64,000 bases of DNA from Terrimesophilobacter sp044464485 (GCA_044464485.1 JBIQLG010000001.1:1-64000); one strand, 5' to 3'. Shown: positions 8,865 through 16,954, counted from the stretch's first letter. A program made the numbers and translations. The notes: a model not told the origin generated them from the letters alone.

Positions 8865-9395
8865 TTATGGTGTGGGCGCCGGTGCCGGCTCGGTTGTCGG
8901 CGCGGGAGTGGCCTCGGGGATGCCGAGCACGTCATCCGGATTCGTGCACGCGCGCGTTGCGGGGATGGAGCCCACGGCGTTGGCGAGCGCGATGAGGGCA
9001 TCGGTTCCCGAAGTCGTGTCGCCGTCCACGATGACCTCGACCGCGGGGTCGCGGCCATAGGTGGTGAAGACATACCGGGGGGCGTCGCTCGGATCGCGCA
9101 GCCAGTCGACACCTTTGACCGTCGCGCACAAGAGCGTCGACGGTCCGGGTACGGGAACGCCGCAGCGCAGGAGTATGCTCGCGGGATTGCCCCAGGCGCC
9201 CGTCGCCTGCGCATCGGTGACGCGCTTGGCCTGGGAGTCGATCGCGTCGGGGAGCCGCACAATGACGTCGGCGCATGCCGGATTCGTCGCGTCGGGGGCG
9301 GGCGTCATCGGCACCGCGGGCGTGCATCCTGCGATCCCGATGAGCAGGGCGGAGGCAAGCGCCGCGATGGCGGCGCGACGAGTGAGCGTGGACAT
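8865..9395 (-). CDS. DUF3515 family lipoprotein
   Basis: 176 aa. An N-terminal signal peptide ends in lipobox IAGC (Cys 24), followed by a Pro/Thr linker and a compact domain with conserved cysteines (NPACADVIV, LLRCGVPVPGP, RACTNPDDV). The C-terminus is a short Thr/Pro/Ala tail. This matches DUF3515, an uncharacterised actinobacterial lipoprotein often found next to ddl and thiL, as here. Function is unknown; an envelope role is inferred. The ATG at 9395 lies 7 nt after a TAGCCT -10 element, so the mRNA is probably leaderless. Confidence 0.82.
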   Translation of the reverse strand: MSTLTRRAAIAALASALLIGIAGCTPAVPMTPAPDATNPACADVIVRLPDAIDSQAKRVTDAQATGAWGNPASILLRCGVPVPGPSTLLCATVKGVDWLRDPSDAPRYVFTTYGRDPAVEVIVDGDTTSGTDALIALANAVGSIPATRACTNPDDVLGIPEATPAPTTEPAPAPTP

Positions 9396-9402
9396 CGCTT
9401 TC

Positions 9403-9412
9403 AGGCTACCGT
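9403..9412. promoter_or_regulatory. Overlapping back-to-back -10 elements for DUF3515 gene and thiL
   Basis: The forward -10 TACCGT (9407-9412) and the reverse -10 TAGCCT (9408 down to 9403) share the TA at 9407-9408. The forward element is 6 nt from ATG 9419 (thiL), and the reverse one 7 nt from ATG 9395. Both transcripts would start on the initiation codon. No good -35 hexamers are visible. Confidence 0.55.
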
Positions 9413-9418
9413 GTGAGC

Positions 9419-10411
9419 ATGCCGAACGATGAAGGCCAGCCTCCCACTCTGAATGAAGTGGGGGAACGCGCGATGCTGCAACGGATTTTTCCGCGGCTCC
9501 CCGCATCGGCGCTTCAGGTCCTCGGACCGGGTGACGATGCGGCAATCATGGCGGCGCCGGATGGCCGATACGTTGTGACGACGGATCTCATGGTCCACGG
9601 ACCCGATTTTCGGCTTGCCTGGTCGTTGCCGCATGATCTTGGGTGGAAGGCGGCGGCCTCGAACCTGGCCGATATCGCCGCCATGGGAGCCGTGCCGACC
9701 GCTCTCGTGGTCGCGATCGCCGCGGAGGGCGATTCCGCGGTTACTCTGCTCGACGGCATCGCGGATGGTTTTCGCGACGCGTGTGCTGCGCTCGCGCCGC
9801 GTTGCGGGGTCGTCGGCGGCGACCTGTCGGTATCGGACACGTTGACCATCGCGGTGACGGCGTTCGGCGACCTCGAGGGCCGGGAGCCCGTGCTTCGTTC
9901 GGGTGCGCGCCCGGGTGACACGGTTGCCGTGAGCGGCCCGCTGGGTGCGGCCGCGGCCGGCCTGCACCTGCTCTTTTCCCGTGCCGTCGACGATTCCGGC
10001 GAACCGGATGCAAAACTGGCGGCGCGTTTGCGGCCCCGCGCGGCCGCGCAGCTTTCTCCGACGCCGCCCATCGCCGATGGCCCGCTGGCGGCGCTCGCCG
10101 GGGCAACATCCATGCTGGACCTCAGCGATGGGCTTGCCATCGACGCGGAACGCGTCGCACGAGCAAGCGATGTTGTGATCGATTTCGACGGGTCCGCACT
10201 CGGCGACGATCCGCTTCGGGCGCTCGGCGGCGGTGAGGATCATTCGCTGCTTGCGACATTCCCTGCCGGGGTGACGCTGCCAGGCGGCTTCCGGCCGATC
10301 GGCAGAGTGCGCGAGTCCGCACGCGACGGTGCGCGTGACGAGCGCATCTTGCTGGATGGCCGACCGCATCCCGTCACGGGGTGGGACCCGTTCACGGGCT
10401 GGATTCGGTGA
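9419..10411 (+). CDS. thiL: Thiamine-monophosphate kinase
   Basis: 330 aa. Phosphorylates thiamine monophosphate to the active cofactor thiamine diphosphate. AIR-synthase-fold signatures: GPGDDAAIM near the N-terminus, metal and nucleotide motifs TTDLMVHGPDF, NLADIAAMGA, and VVGGDLS. ATG 9419 is chosen because the -10 TACCGT places the transcript start on it; an in-frame GTG lies 6 bp upstream. The last 20 bp overlap the convergent rsmD gene. Confidence 0.92.
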   Translation: MPNDEGQPPTLNEVGERAMLQRIFPRLPASALQVLGPGDDAAIMAAPDGRYVVTTDLMVHGPDFRLAWSLPHDLGWKAAASNLADIAAMGAVPTALVVAIAAEGDSAVTLLDGIADGFRDACAALAPRCGVVGGDLSVSDTLTIAVTAFGDLEGREPVLRSGARPGDTVAVSGPLGAAAAGLHLLFSRAVDDSGEPDAKLAARLRPRAAAQLSPTPPIADGPLAALAGATSMLDLSDGLAIDAERVARASDVVIDFDGSALGDDPLRALGGGEDHSLLATFPAGVTLPGGFRPIGRVRESARDGARDERILLDGRPHPVTGWDPFTGWIR

Positions 10412-11000
10412 CCGTACCGGTGCTGTTGACCGCGCCCGTGCCGCTCACCCACCAGAGTTTCGTATCGCCGTAGCTCCGACTGCGCTCGAGGAGCATGCCT
10501 TCCGGCAGCCGCGGCGCAGCACGCGTCGAACTGCGTTCGAGAACTACTGTGGCGTCGGACGCGAGACGCGGAGCCAGCACCTCCAGCACGCCGGAGAGCT
10601 CGTCGTCCGCGATGTCGTAGGGGGGATCGACGAAGACCAGATCCCACGTCGACGTGCTCGCCTCAAGGTAGCCGCGAACCGCCTGCGAGGCGACCGTGAT
10701 GTTCGGTCGCGCATCCGATGGCGCGTTGCGCAAAATTCGTGCGGCGTTGTCGGCGCAGATGCGCGCCGCCGCCGACGCGCGTTCGACGAGAACAACCGAA
10801 CTCGCTCCGCGTGAGGCGGCCTCGAGTCCCAGAGCGCCGGAACCGGCGTACAAATCCAGTACCCGGGCACCGCGAAGCGCATCTCTGGCGTCGAGAGACG
10901 AGAAAATTGCTTCGCGGACTCGATCGCTCGTGGGTCGAGTACCGGTTCGGGGAACGGACAGTGCGAGGGATCCCGCAAAGCCGGCGATGATTCGTGTCAC
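10392..11000 (-). CDS. rsmD: 16S rRNA (guanine966-N2)-methyltransferase
   Basis: 202 aa. SAM-dependent methyltransferase acting on 16S rRNA of the small subunit. It has the SAM site LDLYAGSGALGLEA and the catalytic motif VFVDPPYD. GTG 11000 gives the classic RsmD N-terminus MTRIIAG and lies 6 nt after the reverse -10 TACCTT; an in-frame ATG just upstream (11003) is the alternative. In many actinobacteria rsmD neighbours recG and coaD, as here. Its 3' end overlaps thiL by 20 bp. Confidence 0.9.
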   Translation of the reverse strand: MTRIIAGFAGSLALSVPRTGTRPTSDRVREAIFSSLDARDALRGARVLDLYAGSGALGLEAASRGASSVVLVERASAAARICADNAARILRNAPSDARPNITVASQAVRGYLEASTSTWDLVFVDPPYDIADDELSGVLEVLAPRLASDATVVLERSSTRAAPRLPEGMLLERSRSYGDTKLWWVSGTGAVNSTGTVTESSP

Positions 11001-11006
11001 CATGCA

Positions 11007-11016
11007 AAGGTACCCT
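11007..11016. promoter_or_regulatory. Overlapping back-to-back -10 elements for rsmD and recG
   Basis: AAGGTACCCT holds the forward -10 TACCCT (11011-11016) and the reverse -10 TACCTT (11012 to 11007), sharing TA at 11011-11012. GTG 11023 (recG) and GTG 11000 (rsmD) are each 6 nt from their element. The design matches the one at 9403-9412. Confidence 0.55.
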
Positions 11017-11022
11017 CGGAGT

Positions 11023-13272
11023 GTGCCATCTCCGCTCGACATGAAACTGAACGGTGTGCTTGGCGGCCGAACCGCGTCCGCGCTCGCCAGAAATCTCGGC
11101 GTCGAAACCGTAGGAGACCTGCTCACCCACTACCCGCGCAGATACGCGCGTCGCGGTGAACTCACGGAGCTGGCCCACCTCCCGCTCGACGAGAACGTCA
11201 CGATCGTTGCCGACGTGGTCGGCGTGCGCGAGCGACCCATGCGGTCGCGCAAGGGGTCGATCCTCGAGGTGACGATCACCGACGGTAAAGGTGTTCTCGC
11301 CCTCACCTTCTTCAATCAGGCCTGGCGAGCAAAAGAGCTGCAACCGGGAGTGCGCGGCATCTTCGCTGGCAAAGTGGGCGAATATCGTGGCAGCCGCCAG
11401 CTGGCCCACCCCGACTACGAGCTTTTTCATGCGGAGGATGCCGAGGGCGGCGTGCGCGACGCGGATGCGGATGCGGCGAAAGCCTGGGCACTCACGCCGA
11501 TTCCGATTTACCCGGCCACGGCATCCGTGGCGAGCTGGCAAATCCAAAAGGCCGTCGGAGTGGTGCTCGACACGCTTGGCGACGTGCCGGATCCGGTTCC
11601 CGATCACGTGCGCGACGCGCGTGGATTGCTGCCGTTCCGGCGCGCGATCGAACTGATTCATCGACCCGCCGTGGAATCCGAGGGGAAGTCGGCACGCGCG
11701 GCCCTTCGGTTTCAGGAAGCATTCGTGTTGCAAATGGCGCTGCTGGAACAGCGCGAACGCTTGAAGGATCACGCCGCGGTGGCTCGGGTTCCGGAGAGGG
11801 GAGGCTTGCTCGAACAGTTCGACGCCTCGCTTCCGTTTACCCTGACCGCGGACCAGCAGGCCGTGAGCGAGGACATTGCACGCGACATCGCGACTCCCGT
11901 GGCGATGAACCGATTGCTGCAGGGCGAAGTGGGTTCCGGAAAGACCGTCGTGGCGCTGCGCGCCATGCTCACGGTTGCGGAGTCTGGCGGTCAATCCGCG
12001 CTCCTGGCACCCACGGAGGTTCTTGCCGGGCAGCACCTGCGTTCCATCGTGGCGTCGCTCGGACCGGAGCTCGCCGCGCGACTGCGTCCCACCCTCATCA
12101 CCGGGCAGTTGCCGATTGCCGACCGCAGGCGAGCGCTGCTGGCCGCCGTCACGGGTCAGGCGCAGATTGTGGTGGGCACCCACGCGCTCATGAGCGAGTC
12201 TGTGGAGTTCTTCGACCTGGGGCTCGTCGTCGTTGACGAGCAGCACCGTTTCGGCGTGGAGCAGCGGGAGGCGCTCCGACGCAAAGGATCCGTGCCGCCG
12301 CACGTTCTCGTTCTCACCGCGACGCCCATTCCCCGTACCGTCGCGATGACGGTGTTCGGCGACCTCGACGTGTCGACTATTGCCGAATTGCCGTCCGGTC
12401 GAAAGCCGATTGAGACCTTCGTAGTCCCACTCGCAGATCGACCCGGCTGGATGGCGCGGGTGTGGGAACGCCTCGCGGAAGAGCTGGCCCAGGGTCGGCA
12501 AGCATTCGTCGTGTGCCCGGCGATCGACGCGGATCGGGGAGCCGAGCAGGATTCCCTCGAGACGGGGCGCGAGCAGGAGCACGCACACGATCAGGGGCGC
12601 GAGCAGGAGCCGGCTCTGGGGCAGGAGCCGGGCGCGGCGTCTGGTGCCCCAGCGCGGTCGCGCTTCACCGTTACCGACACGCTCGACCTGCTGCGCCGTG
12701 ACCCGCAGTTTGCCGGGCGGCGAATTGAGGCGCTGCACGGTCGGCTCTCCAGCGACGACAAGGATTCGCTCATGCGCGAGTTCGCCGCCGGACGAATTGA
12801 CGTTCTCGTGGCAACAACCGTAATTGAGGTGGGAGTCGACGTGCCCAACGCGTCCGCGATGATCGTGCTGGATGCCGACCGCTTCGGCGTTTCGCAGCTG
12901 CACCAGTTGCGCGGCCGGGTGGGCAGAGGCGAGGTGCCCGGGCTTTGTTTGCTTGTCACCGCGGCAGAGGCGGGTTCGCTCTCTCGTGACCGCGTCGAGG
13001 CCGTCGCGTCCACCCTCGATGGGTTCGTGCTGGCGCAGAAAGACCTCGAACTCCGGCAGGAGGGCGATGTGCTGGGCAGTTTGCAATCGGGTGGGCGCTC
13101 GAGTCTCCGGCTGCTGCGCGTCGTCAAGGACGGCGACCTCATTCTGGAGGCGCGGTCGATAGCGCAGAGCCTGCTTGCGGGAGACAGGCGCCTTTCGGAG
13201 TATCCGGCTCTGCGGGAGGCGATCGCGCGTCGACTGGATGACGTGGAGCGCGACTTTCTCGCGAAGTCCTGA
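11023..13272 (+). CDS. recG: ATP-dependent DNA helicase RecG
   Basis: 749 aa. Remodels stalled replication forks and Holliday junctions. An N-terminal OB-fold wedge (about residues 50-150) is followed by superfamily 2 helicase motifs: Walker A GEVGSGKT, DEQHRFGVEQRE, TATPIPRT, then C-terminal TTVIEVGVDVPNA and QLHQLRGRVGRG. Start GTG 11023 is 6 nt after -10 TACCCT, suggesting a leaderless transcript; ATG 11041 is an alternative. A low-complexity Gln/Glu/Gly insert sits between the two helicase lobes (residues about 505-545), encoded by 30-nt-period repeats. Confidence 0.93.
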   Translation: MPSPLDMKLNGVLGGRTASALARNLGVETVGDLLTHYPRRYARRGELTELAHLPLDENVTIVADVVGVRERPMRSRKGSILEVTITDGKGVLALTFFNQAWRAKELQPGVRGIFAGKVGEYRGSRQLAHPDYELFHAEDAEGGVRDADADAAKAWALTPIPIYPATASVASWQIQKAVGVVLDTLGDVPDPVPDHVRDARGLLPFRRAIELIHRPAVESEGKSARAALRFQEAFVLQMALLEQRERLKDHAAVARVPERGGLLEQFDASLPFTLTADQQAVSEDIARDIATPVAMNRLLQGEVGSGKTVVALRAMLTVAESGGQSALLAPTEVLAGQHLRSIVASLGPELAARLRPTLITGQLPIADRRRALLAAVTGQAQIVVGTHALMSESVEFFDLGLVVVDEQHRFGVEQREALRRKGSVPPHVLVLTATPIPRTVAMTVFGDLDVSTIAELPSGRKPIETFVVPLADRPGWMARVWERLAEELAQGRQAFVVCPAIDADRGAEQDSLETGREQEHAHDQGREQEPALGQEPGAASGAPARSRFTVTDTLDLLRRDPQFAGRRIEALHGRLSSDDKDSLMREFAAGRIDVLVATTVIEVGVDVPNASAMIVLDADRFGVSQLHQLRGRVGRGEVPGLCLLVTAAEAGSLSRDRVEAVASTLDGFVLAQKDLELRQEGDVLGSLQSGGRSSLRLLRVVKDGDLILEARSIAQSLLAGDRRLSEYPALREAIARRLDDVERDFLAKS
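12564..12628 (+). repeat. 30-nt-period in-frame repeat within recG
   Basis: The 17-mer GGGGCGCGAGCAGGAGC occurs at 12564-12580 and 12594-12610, with a degenerate third copy GGGGCAGGAGC at 12618-12628. Spacing is 30 nt (10 codons) then 24 nt, so the reading frame is kept. It encodes GREQE-type repeats. Confidence 0.85.
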
Positions 13273-13349
13273 GGTCCGCGCTGAGCTTGCCGCGCGACTC
13301 CGCGTGGTCCCCAACGCGTGACCTCGCGATTGATCACGGCCGCGCAGGA

Positions 13350-13355
13350 TAGGGT
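13350..13355 (+). promoter_or_regulatory. -10 element of coaD (leaderless)
   Basis: TAGGGT, 6 nt before the coaD ATG at 13362, placing the expected start site on the initiation codon. It lies in the 89-bp gap after recG. Confidence 0.45.
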
Positions 13356-13361
13356 GGAATA

Positions 13362-13856
13362 ATGCACCGGATCGCCGTCGTTCCCGGGTCATTCGACCCC
13401 ATCACGTTAGGTCACCTGGATGTGATCGATCGTGCTTCCGGTTTGTTCGATGAACTGCACGTTCTCGTCGTGCACAATCCGGACAAAACCGCGCTTCTTC
13501 CGGTCGCGCAACGCGTTTCGCTCATCGAAAAGTCGATCGCCGATTCGGGGCTGAGCGACAACATCAGGGTCATGTCGTGGAGCGTGGGTCTTCTCGTGGA
13601 CTACTGCACGGATGTCGGCGCGAGCGTGCTTGTCAAGGGCGTGCGCTCGCAGGTCGATGTAGCGTACGAGACGCCCATGGCGATTGTGAATCGCAATCTG
13701 GCCGGAGTGGAAACCATATTTCTTCTCCCGGACCCCGCCCACGCCCACGTCTCCAGTTCTCTCGTTCGGCAGGTTGCGGGGCTCGGTGGAGACGTGAGTC
13801 CCTACGTGCCGACGGCCGTGTCCGACTATCTTCAGACACCACGAGCAGGAAGTTGA
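13362..13856 (+). CDS. coaD: Phosphopantetheine adenylyltransferase
   Basis: 164 aa. Adds AMP to 4'-phosphopantetheine to form dephospho-CoA, the penultimate CoA step. The nucleotidyltransferase motif PGSFDPITLGHLDVI near residues 8-22 contains T-x-GH. The C-terminal region HVSSSLVRQVAGLGGDVSPYV is typical. Length is standard. The gene shares its last base with the fgd start (TGATG). Confidence 0.95.
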   Translation: MHRIAVVPGSFDPITLGHLDVIDRASGLFDELHVLVVHNPDKTALLPVAQRVSLIEKSIADSGLSDNIRVMSWSVGLLVDYCTDVGASVLVKGVRSQVDVAYETPMAIVNRNLAGVETIFLLPDPAHAHVSSSLVRQVAGLGGDVSPYVPTAVSDYLQTPRAGS

Positions 13857-14875
13857 TGATGCTGCCCCTCAAACTTGGCTACAAAGCATCCGCCGAACAG
13901 TTCGCCCCGCGGGATCTTGTCGAATACGCGGTCGCCGCGGAGGCACACGGATTTGAGACCGTGACGGTGAGCGATCACTTTCAGCCGTGGCGGCACGAGG
14001 GCGGTCATGCGCCGTTTTCGCTCGCGTGGATGGCCGCGGTGGGGGAGCGCACGAAGACGATTCGCATCGGCACGTCGGTGATGACGCCCACGTTTCGCTA
14101 CAACCCCGCTGTCATCGCGCAGGCGTTCGCAACCATGGGCTGCCTGTATCCGGGGCGCATCCTCCTCGGCGTGGGCACGGGCGAAGCCCTCAATGAGATT
14201 GCCACCGGATTTCGCGGCGCAGGGGCGCAGGAATGGCCGGAGTTCAGGGAACGCTTCGCACGGCTGCGGGAATCCATTCGACTCATGCGGCAGCTGTGGA
14301 CGGAAGATCGGGTCGACTTCGAGGGGGAGTACTACTCCACCCACGGGGCGTCCATTTATGACCGGCCGGATACGCTGATACCGGTGTACATTGCGGCCGG
14401 GGGCCCGATGGTTGCCCGGTTCGCGGGCCGCGAGGGCGACGGTTTCATTTGCACATCCGGCAAGGGAATGGGTCTCTACACGGACGAGCTTCTTCCCGCC
14501 GTGGCGGAAGGTGCCGAGGCCAGCGGCAGAGACACCGACACGATCGATCACATGATCGAGATCAAGCTTTCCTACGACCCTGATCCGCGCGCGGCGCTTG
14601 AGAACACGCGATTTTGGGCGCCGCTGGCGTTGAGCAAGGAGCAGAAGCACGACATCGACGACCCCATCGACATGGAGAAAGCGGCGGATGCCCTGCCCAT
14701 TGAGCAGATCGCCTCCCGGTGGATCGTGGGTTCCGATCCGGATGCGGTCGTGGCCGACATCCGCAAGTACATCGATGCCGGCCTCAACCACCTGGTGTTC
14801 CACGACCCGCGGGATGACCAGATGCGGTTTCTCGAACTCTTCGAGCGAGACATCGCGCCGCGGCTGCGAGGCTGA
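13856..14875 (+). CDS. fgd: F420-dependent glucose-6-phosphate dehydrogenase
   Basis: 339 aa, close to the mycobacterial Fgd1 (about 336). Oxidises glucose-6-phosphate to 6-phosphogluconolactone while reducing coenzyme F420, the main source of F420H2 in actinobacteria. Near-diagnostic segments are LGYKASAEQFAPRDLVE, TVSDHFQPWRHEGGHAPFS, TPTFRYNPAVIAQAF, VGTGEALNEIA, YIAAGGPMVARFAG and EQKHDIDDPIDMEKAADAL. Start ATG 13856 overlaps the coaD stop; a second ATG follows. This gene shows that the organism uses F420. Confidence 0.95.
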   Translation: MMLPLKLGYKASAEQFAPRDLVEYAVAAEAHGFETVTVSDHFQPWRHEGGHAPFSLAWMAAVGERTKTIRIGTSVMTPTFRYNPAVIAQAFATMGCLYPGRILLGVGTGEALNEIATGFRGAGAQEWPEFRERFARLRESIRLMRQLWTEDRVDFEGEYYSTHGASIYDRPDTLIPVYIAAGGPMVARFAGREGDGFICTSGKGMGLYTDELLPAVAEGAEASGRDTDTIDHMIEIKLSYDPDPRAALENTRFWAPLALSKEQKHDIDDPIDMEKAADALPIEQIASRWIVGSDPDAVVADIRKYIDAGLNHLVFHDPRDDQMRFLELFERDIAPRLRG

Positions 14876-14879
14876 GGCC

Positions 14880-15161
14880 TCACAACCGCGCCGCGATGAG
14901 TCGCTGCATTCGCTCGGCGGCGAGCTCGCGCTCGAGCAGCGCCAAACGCTGCTCGACGCGGTTCGCCCGTCGTTCTCTGGTTTCGACGACGAGAGGTCGA
15001 CGTCCCCAGCTCACGAGGGCAACACCGACGTGCAGCGCCAGCCGGTCGAGAAGACCGACCCTGCGCACCTGGATTCGTTCCGAGTCGTGTCGGCGTTGCG
15101 GCGGGTGTTCGTGCACGTCGCTGCGGTGTTGAGCGGTGGTGTCGGTGACGAGAGTATTCAT
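14880..15161 (-). CDS. Small conserved hypothetical protein, 93 aa
   Basis: Basic protein with an Arg/His-rich N-terminal half, a short semi-hydrophobic stretch (GLLDRLALHVGVALVSWG, about residues 35-53) and a C-terminal amphipathic helix rich in Glu/Arg (VEQRLALLERELAAERMQR). No known domain is recognised. The ATG at 15161 is preceded by TGAGGA about nine bases upstream. Similar small proteins with a DRLALxxGxxLxxWG core followed by a charged helix are, from memory, common in Microbacteriaceae. Function is unknown. Confidence 0.6.
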   Translation of the reverse strand: MNTLVTDTTAQHRSDVHEHPPQRRHDSERIQVRRVGLLDRLALHVGVALVSWGRRPLVVETRERRANRVEQRLALLERELAAERMQRLIAARL

Positions 15162-15306
15162 GATGGTTGTCCTCAGTGGGTGGAAACGGTGCGATGGTTG
15201 GAGGTGAGCGCGGTCATGGCCGCGCTGGAGCGGGCGGATACGCGGGATCGACTCCCGACGTCGCCGGGATGGTGCGGTCAGGCTGTAGCTGACTGTGCCG
15301 CGTTGA

Positions 15307-15375
15307 TCAGAGCGCGGAGGCGCAGGCGAGGCCGGCGGTGCGTCGGGAGATTCCCGTAGATGTTGTCATGAACAC
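15307..15375 (-). CDS. Candidate 22-aa leader peptide with a strong ribosome site
   Basis: The 334-bp stretch 15162-15495 has no long gene. On the minus strand AAAGGAGGTCAGC precedes GTG 15375 (ATG 15369 is in frame). The frame encodes MFMTTSTGISRRTAGLACAS plus AL, then TGA at 15307. AGGAGG lies at 15381-15386, 5 nt from the GTG. It is 145 nt upstream of the 93-aa gene on the same strand, so it could be a leader or a free small protein. The intervening stretch holds short inverted repeats such as GTCAG/CTGAC around 15279-15295. No family assigned. Confidence 0.4.
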   Translation of the reverse strand: MFMTTSTGISRRTAGLACASAL

Positions 15376-15482
15376 GCTGACCTCCTTTCACGATGCGCGA
15401 GGACTCAACTTACTGCCGGGTGTCTCGCTGGCGCAAGCGCACGAGCCGTCTCGGGCAAGGGAGTTATCGATCCGTTATTCCG

Positions 15483-15488
15483 TAGACT
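15483..15488 (+). promoter_or_regulatory. -10 element of the PLDc_N-domain gene
   Basis: TAGACT lies 7 nt before ATG 15496, consistent with a leaderless transcript. Confidence 0.45.
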
Positions 15489-15495
15489 GACTGTC

Positions 15496-15903
15496 ATGGG
15501 TGTTGTGTTTTCCGTGGTCATCGTGGTGTTGCTGTTCGGCGCGCTCGCCGACATCATCACGATCGACGAATCGCGGGTGAAGCATTTGCCGCGAATGTGG
15601 TGGATCATCATTGTCATTCTGATGCCGCTGATCGGTTCGGCCCTGTGGTTCATCGTGGGCAGGCAATACGCCGGTATTCAGCATCGCGCGAGCACGGCGG
15701 ACACCCATCGCCAGCGAATGGTGCCGGTCGATTCTGCGCCCTCGTCAGACTTTGCCGTGCGTGATACCGCCGCGGAACTTGCCGCGCTCGAGAGAGAAAT
15801 TGCCGCGCACGAGCGTGAGGAGCGCATCAGCGAACTCGAGGCAGAGCTCAAGGCAAAACGCGAGGCGCGACGACGGGGTCGGCCGGACAGCCAGGGGGCG
15901 TGA
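15496..15903 (+). CDS. PLDc_N-domain small membrane protein
   Basis: 135 aa. Two transmembrane helices (residues about 2-20 and 34-53: MWWIIIVILMPLIGSALWF) with the spacing and the P-L-I-G-x-x-x-W pattern of the PLDc_N (phospholipase D/nuclease N-terminal) membrane domain. A charged helical tail follows (AALEREIAAHEREERISELE, about 95-125), likely a short coiled coil. It lacks any catalytic HKD motif, so it is a stand-alone membrane module and not a phospholipase. Function is unknown. Confidence 0.75.
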   Translation: MGVVFSVVIVVLLFGALADIITIDESRVKHLPRMWWIIIVILMPLIGSALWFIVGRQYAGIQHRASTADTHRQRMVPVDSAPSSDFAVRDTAAELAALEREIAAHEREERISELEAELKAKREARRRGRPDSQGA

Positions 15904-15907
15904 GAAG

Positions 15908-16954
15908 GTGCCGCCAACGGTACCGCGCACCGCGCCGCACACCGCACCGCACATCGGGTACACCGCACCGCACATCGGGTACGCCGCACCGCTGGAGCAG
16001 GTGGATCCCGCCCAGATCGTCGAACTCGCGTCGGCGGCAGAGCGCGCAGGGTTTCTCGGTGTCATGGCGGCAGACCGATTCCAGCCGTGGGTGCCCAGTC
16101 AGGGAAACGCCGCATTTGCGTGGCCGGTCCTCGGCGCTATCGGTCACGTGACTACGTGCGATCTCGGCACGGGGATGACGGTTCCCGGATACCGCTGGCA
16201 TCCCGCGATGGTCGCTCAGGCAAGCGCGTCGCTCGCAGCCATGTACCCGGGGCGGCACTGGCTCGGCATCGGTTCTGGTGAGGCGATCGACGAGCACGTG
16301 GTCGGCGGTTACTGGCCGGAGACCGCCGAGCGAATCAACCGGATGTTCGAGGCTGTCGATGTGATTCACAAGCTGTTCACGGCCTCGTTGGCGGGTCGTG
16401 ACGCAAAACACTCGGGCCAGTATTTCACTCTCGAATCCACGCGGCTGTGGACGATGCCGGCGGTCGCCCCGCCGATTCTGGTTGCAACCTCCGGTCCGGT
16501 TACCGCGCGGCGTGCGGGGCGAACCGTGGACGGAATCATCGTGGATGGCGCACCGTTCGACCGCATCGAATCGTTGTTCTCCCGCTTCGACGAAGGGGCG
16601 AAGGAGTCCGGCAGGGGCAGAGGTATCCGCGTGCTCCGACTTCACGTGAGTTGGGCAGAAACCGATGAACAGGCGATGGCCAACGCACTGCGGGAATGGC
16701 CGAACGGTGGTCTGCGGTTTCCGCGGTCCGACATCCGATCACCGTTTGAATTCGAACAACTTGCGCGACTCGTTCGACCCTCCGATTTTGAGGGCCGCAT
16801 GATTGTCTCGGCGGAACCGGATGTGCATCGCGCGGAAATTCAGCGCTACCTCGACCTCGGTTTCGACCGCATTTACCTGCACAACGTGGGAAGGAACCAA
16901 CGGGAATGGATCAACGTGTTCGCACGTGAGGTGCTGCCGAGGCTTGTGCGATGA
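15908..16954 (+). CDS. LLM-class F420-dependent oxidoreductase (G6PDH-F420-like family)
   Basis: 348 aa TIM-barrel enzyme of the luciferase-like monooxygenase superfamily. Features shared with F420-dependent dehydrogenases: HIGYAAPLEQVDPAQIVELA, AADRFQPWVPSQGNAAFAW, TCDLGTGMTVPGYRWHPAM and IGSGEAIDEHVVG. The substrate is unknown; it is too diverged from Fgd to assume glucose-6-phosphate. GTG 15908 is the assumed start, 4 bp after the upstream stop. The N-terminus is extended by an exact 7-codon duplication (TAPHIGY twice), so the true start is uncertain. The 3' end overlaps cofE (ATGA), tying it to F420 metabolism. Confidence 0.83.
   Translation: MPPTVPRTAPHTAPHIGYTAPHIGYAAPLEQVDPAQIVELASAAERAGFLGVMAADRFQPWVPSQGNAAFAWPVLGAIGHVTTCDLGTGMTVPGYRWHPAMVAQASASLAAMYPGRHWLGIGSGEAIDEHVVGGYWPETAERINRMFEAVDVIHKLFTASLAGRDAKHSGQYFTLESTRLWTMPAVAPPILVATSGPVTARRAGRTVDGIIVDGAPFDRIESLFSRFDEGAKESGRGRGIRVLRLHVSWAETDEQAMANALREWPNGGLRFPRSDIRSPFEFEQLARLVRPSDFEGRMIVSAEPDVHRAEIQRYLDLGFDRIYLHNVGRNQREWINVFAREVLPRLVR
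15940..15981 (+). repeat. Perfect 21-bp tandem duplication in an LLM oxidoreductase gene
   Basis: The 21-mer starting CACCGCACCGCACATCGGGT is present twice in direct contact (15940-15960, 15961-15981), with no mismatch. It adds seven codons in frame. A degenerate GCACCGCGCCGCACACC tract precedes it. Confidence 0.95.

Noticed and set aside
10696..11022. Upstream extension of recG across rsmD
   Set aside because: It runs antisense to rsmD, and the leaderless promoter places the start at 11023.
10663..13392. 909-aa open frame antisense to recG
   Set aside because: It mirrors recG, has no recognisable domain and an amino-acid make-up (very high Arg/His/Gly) typical of antisense frames in GC-rich DNA.
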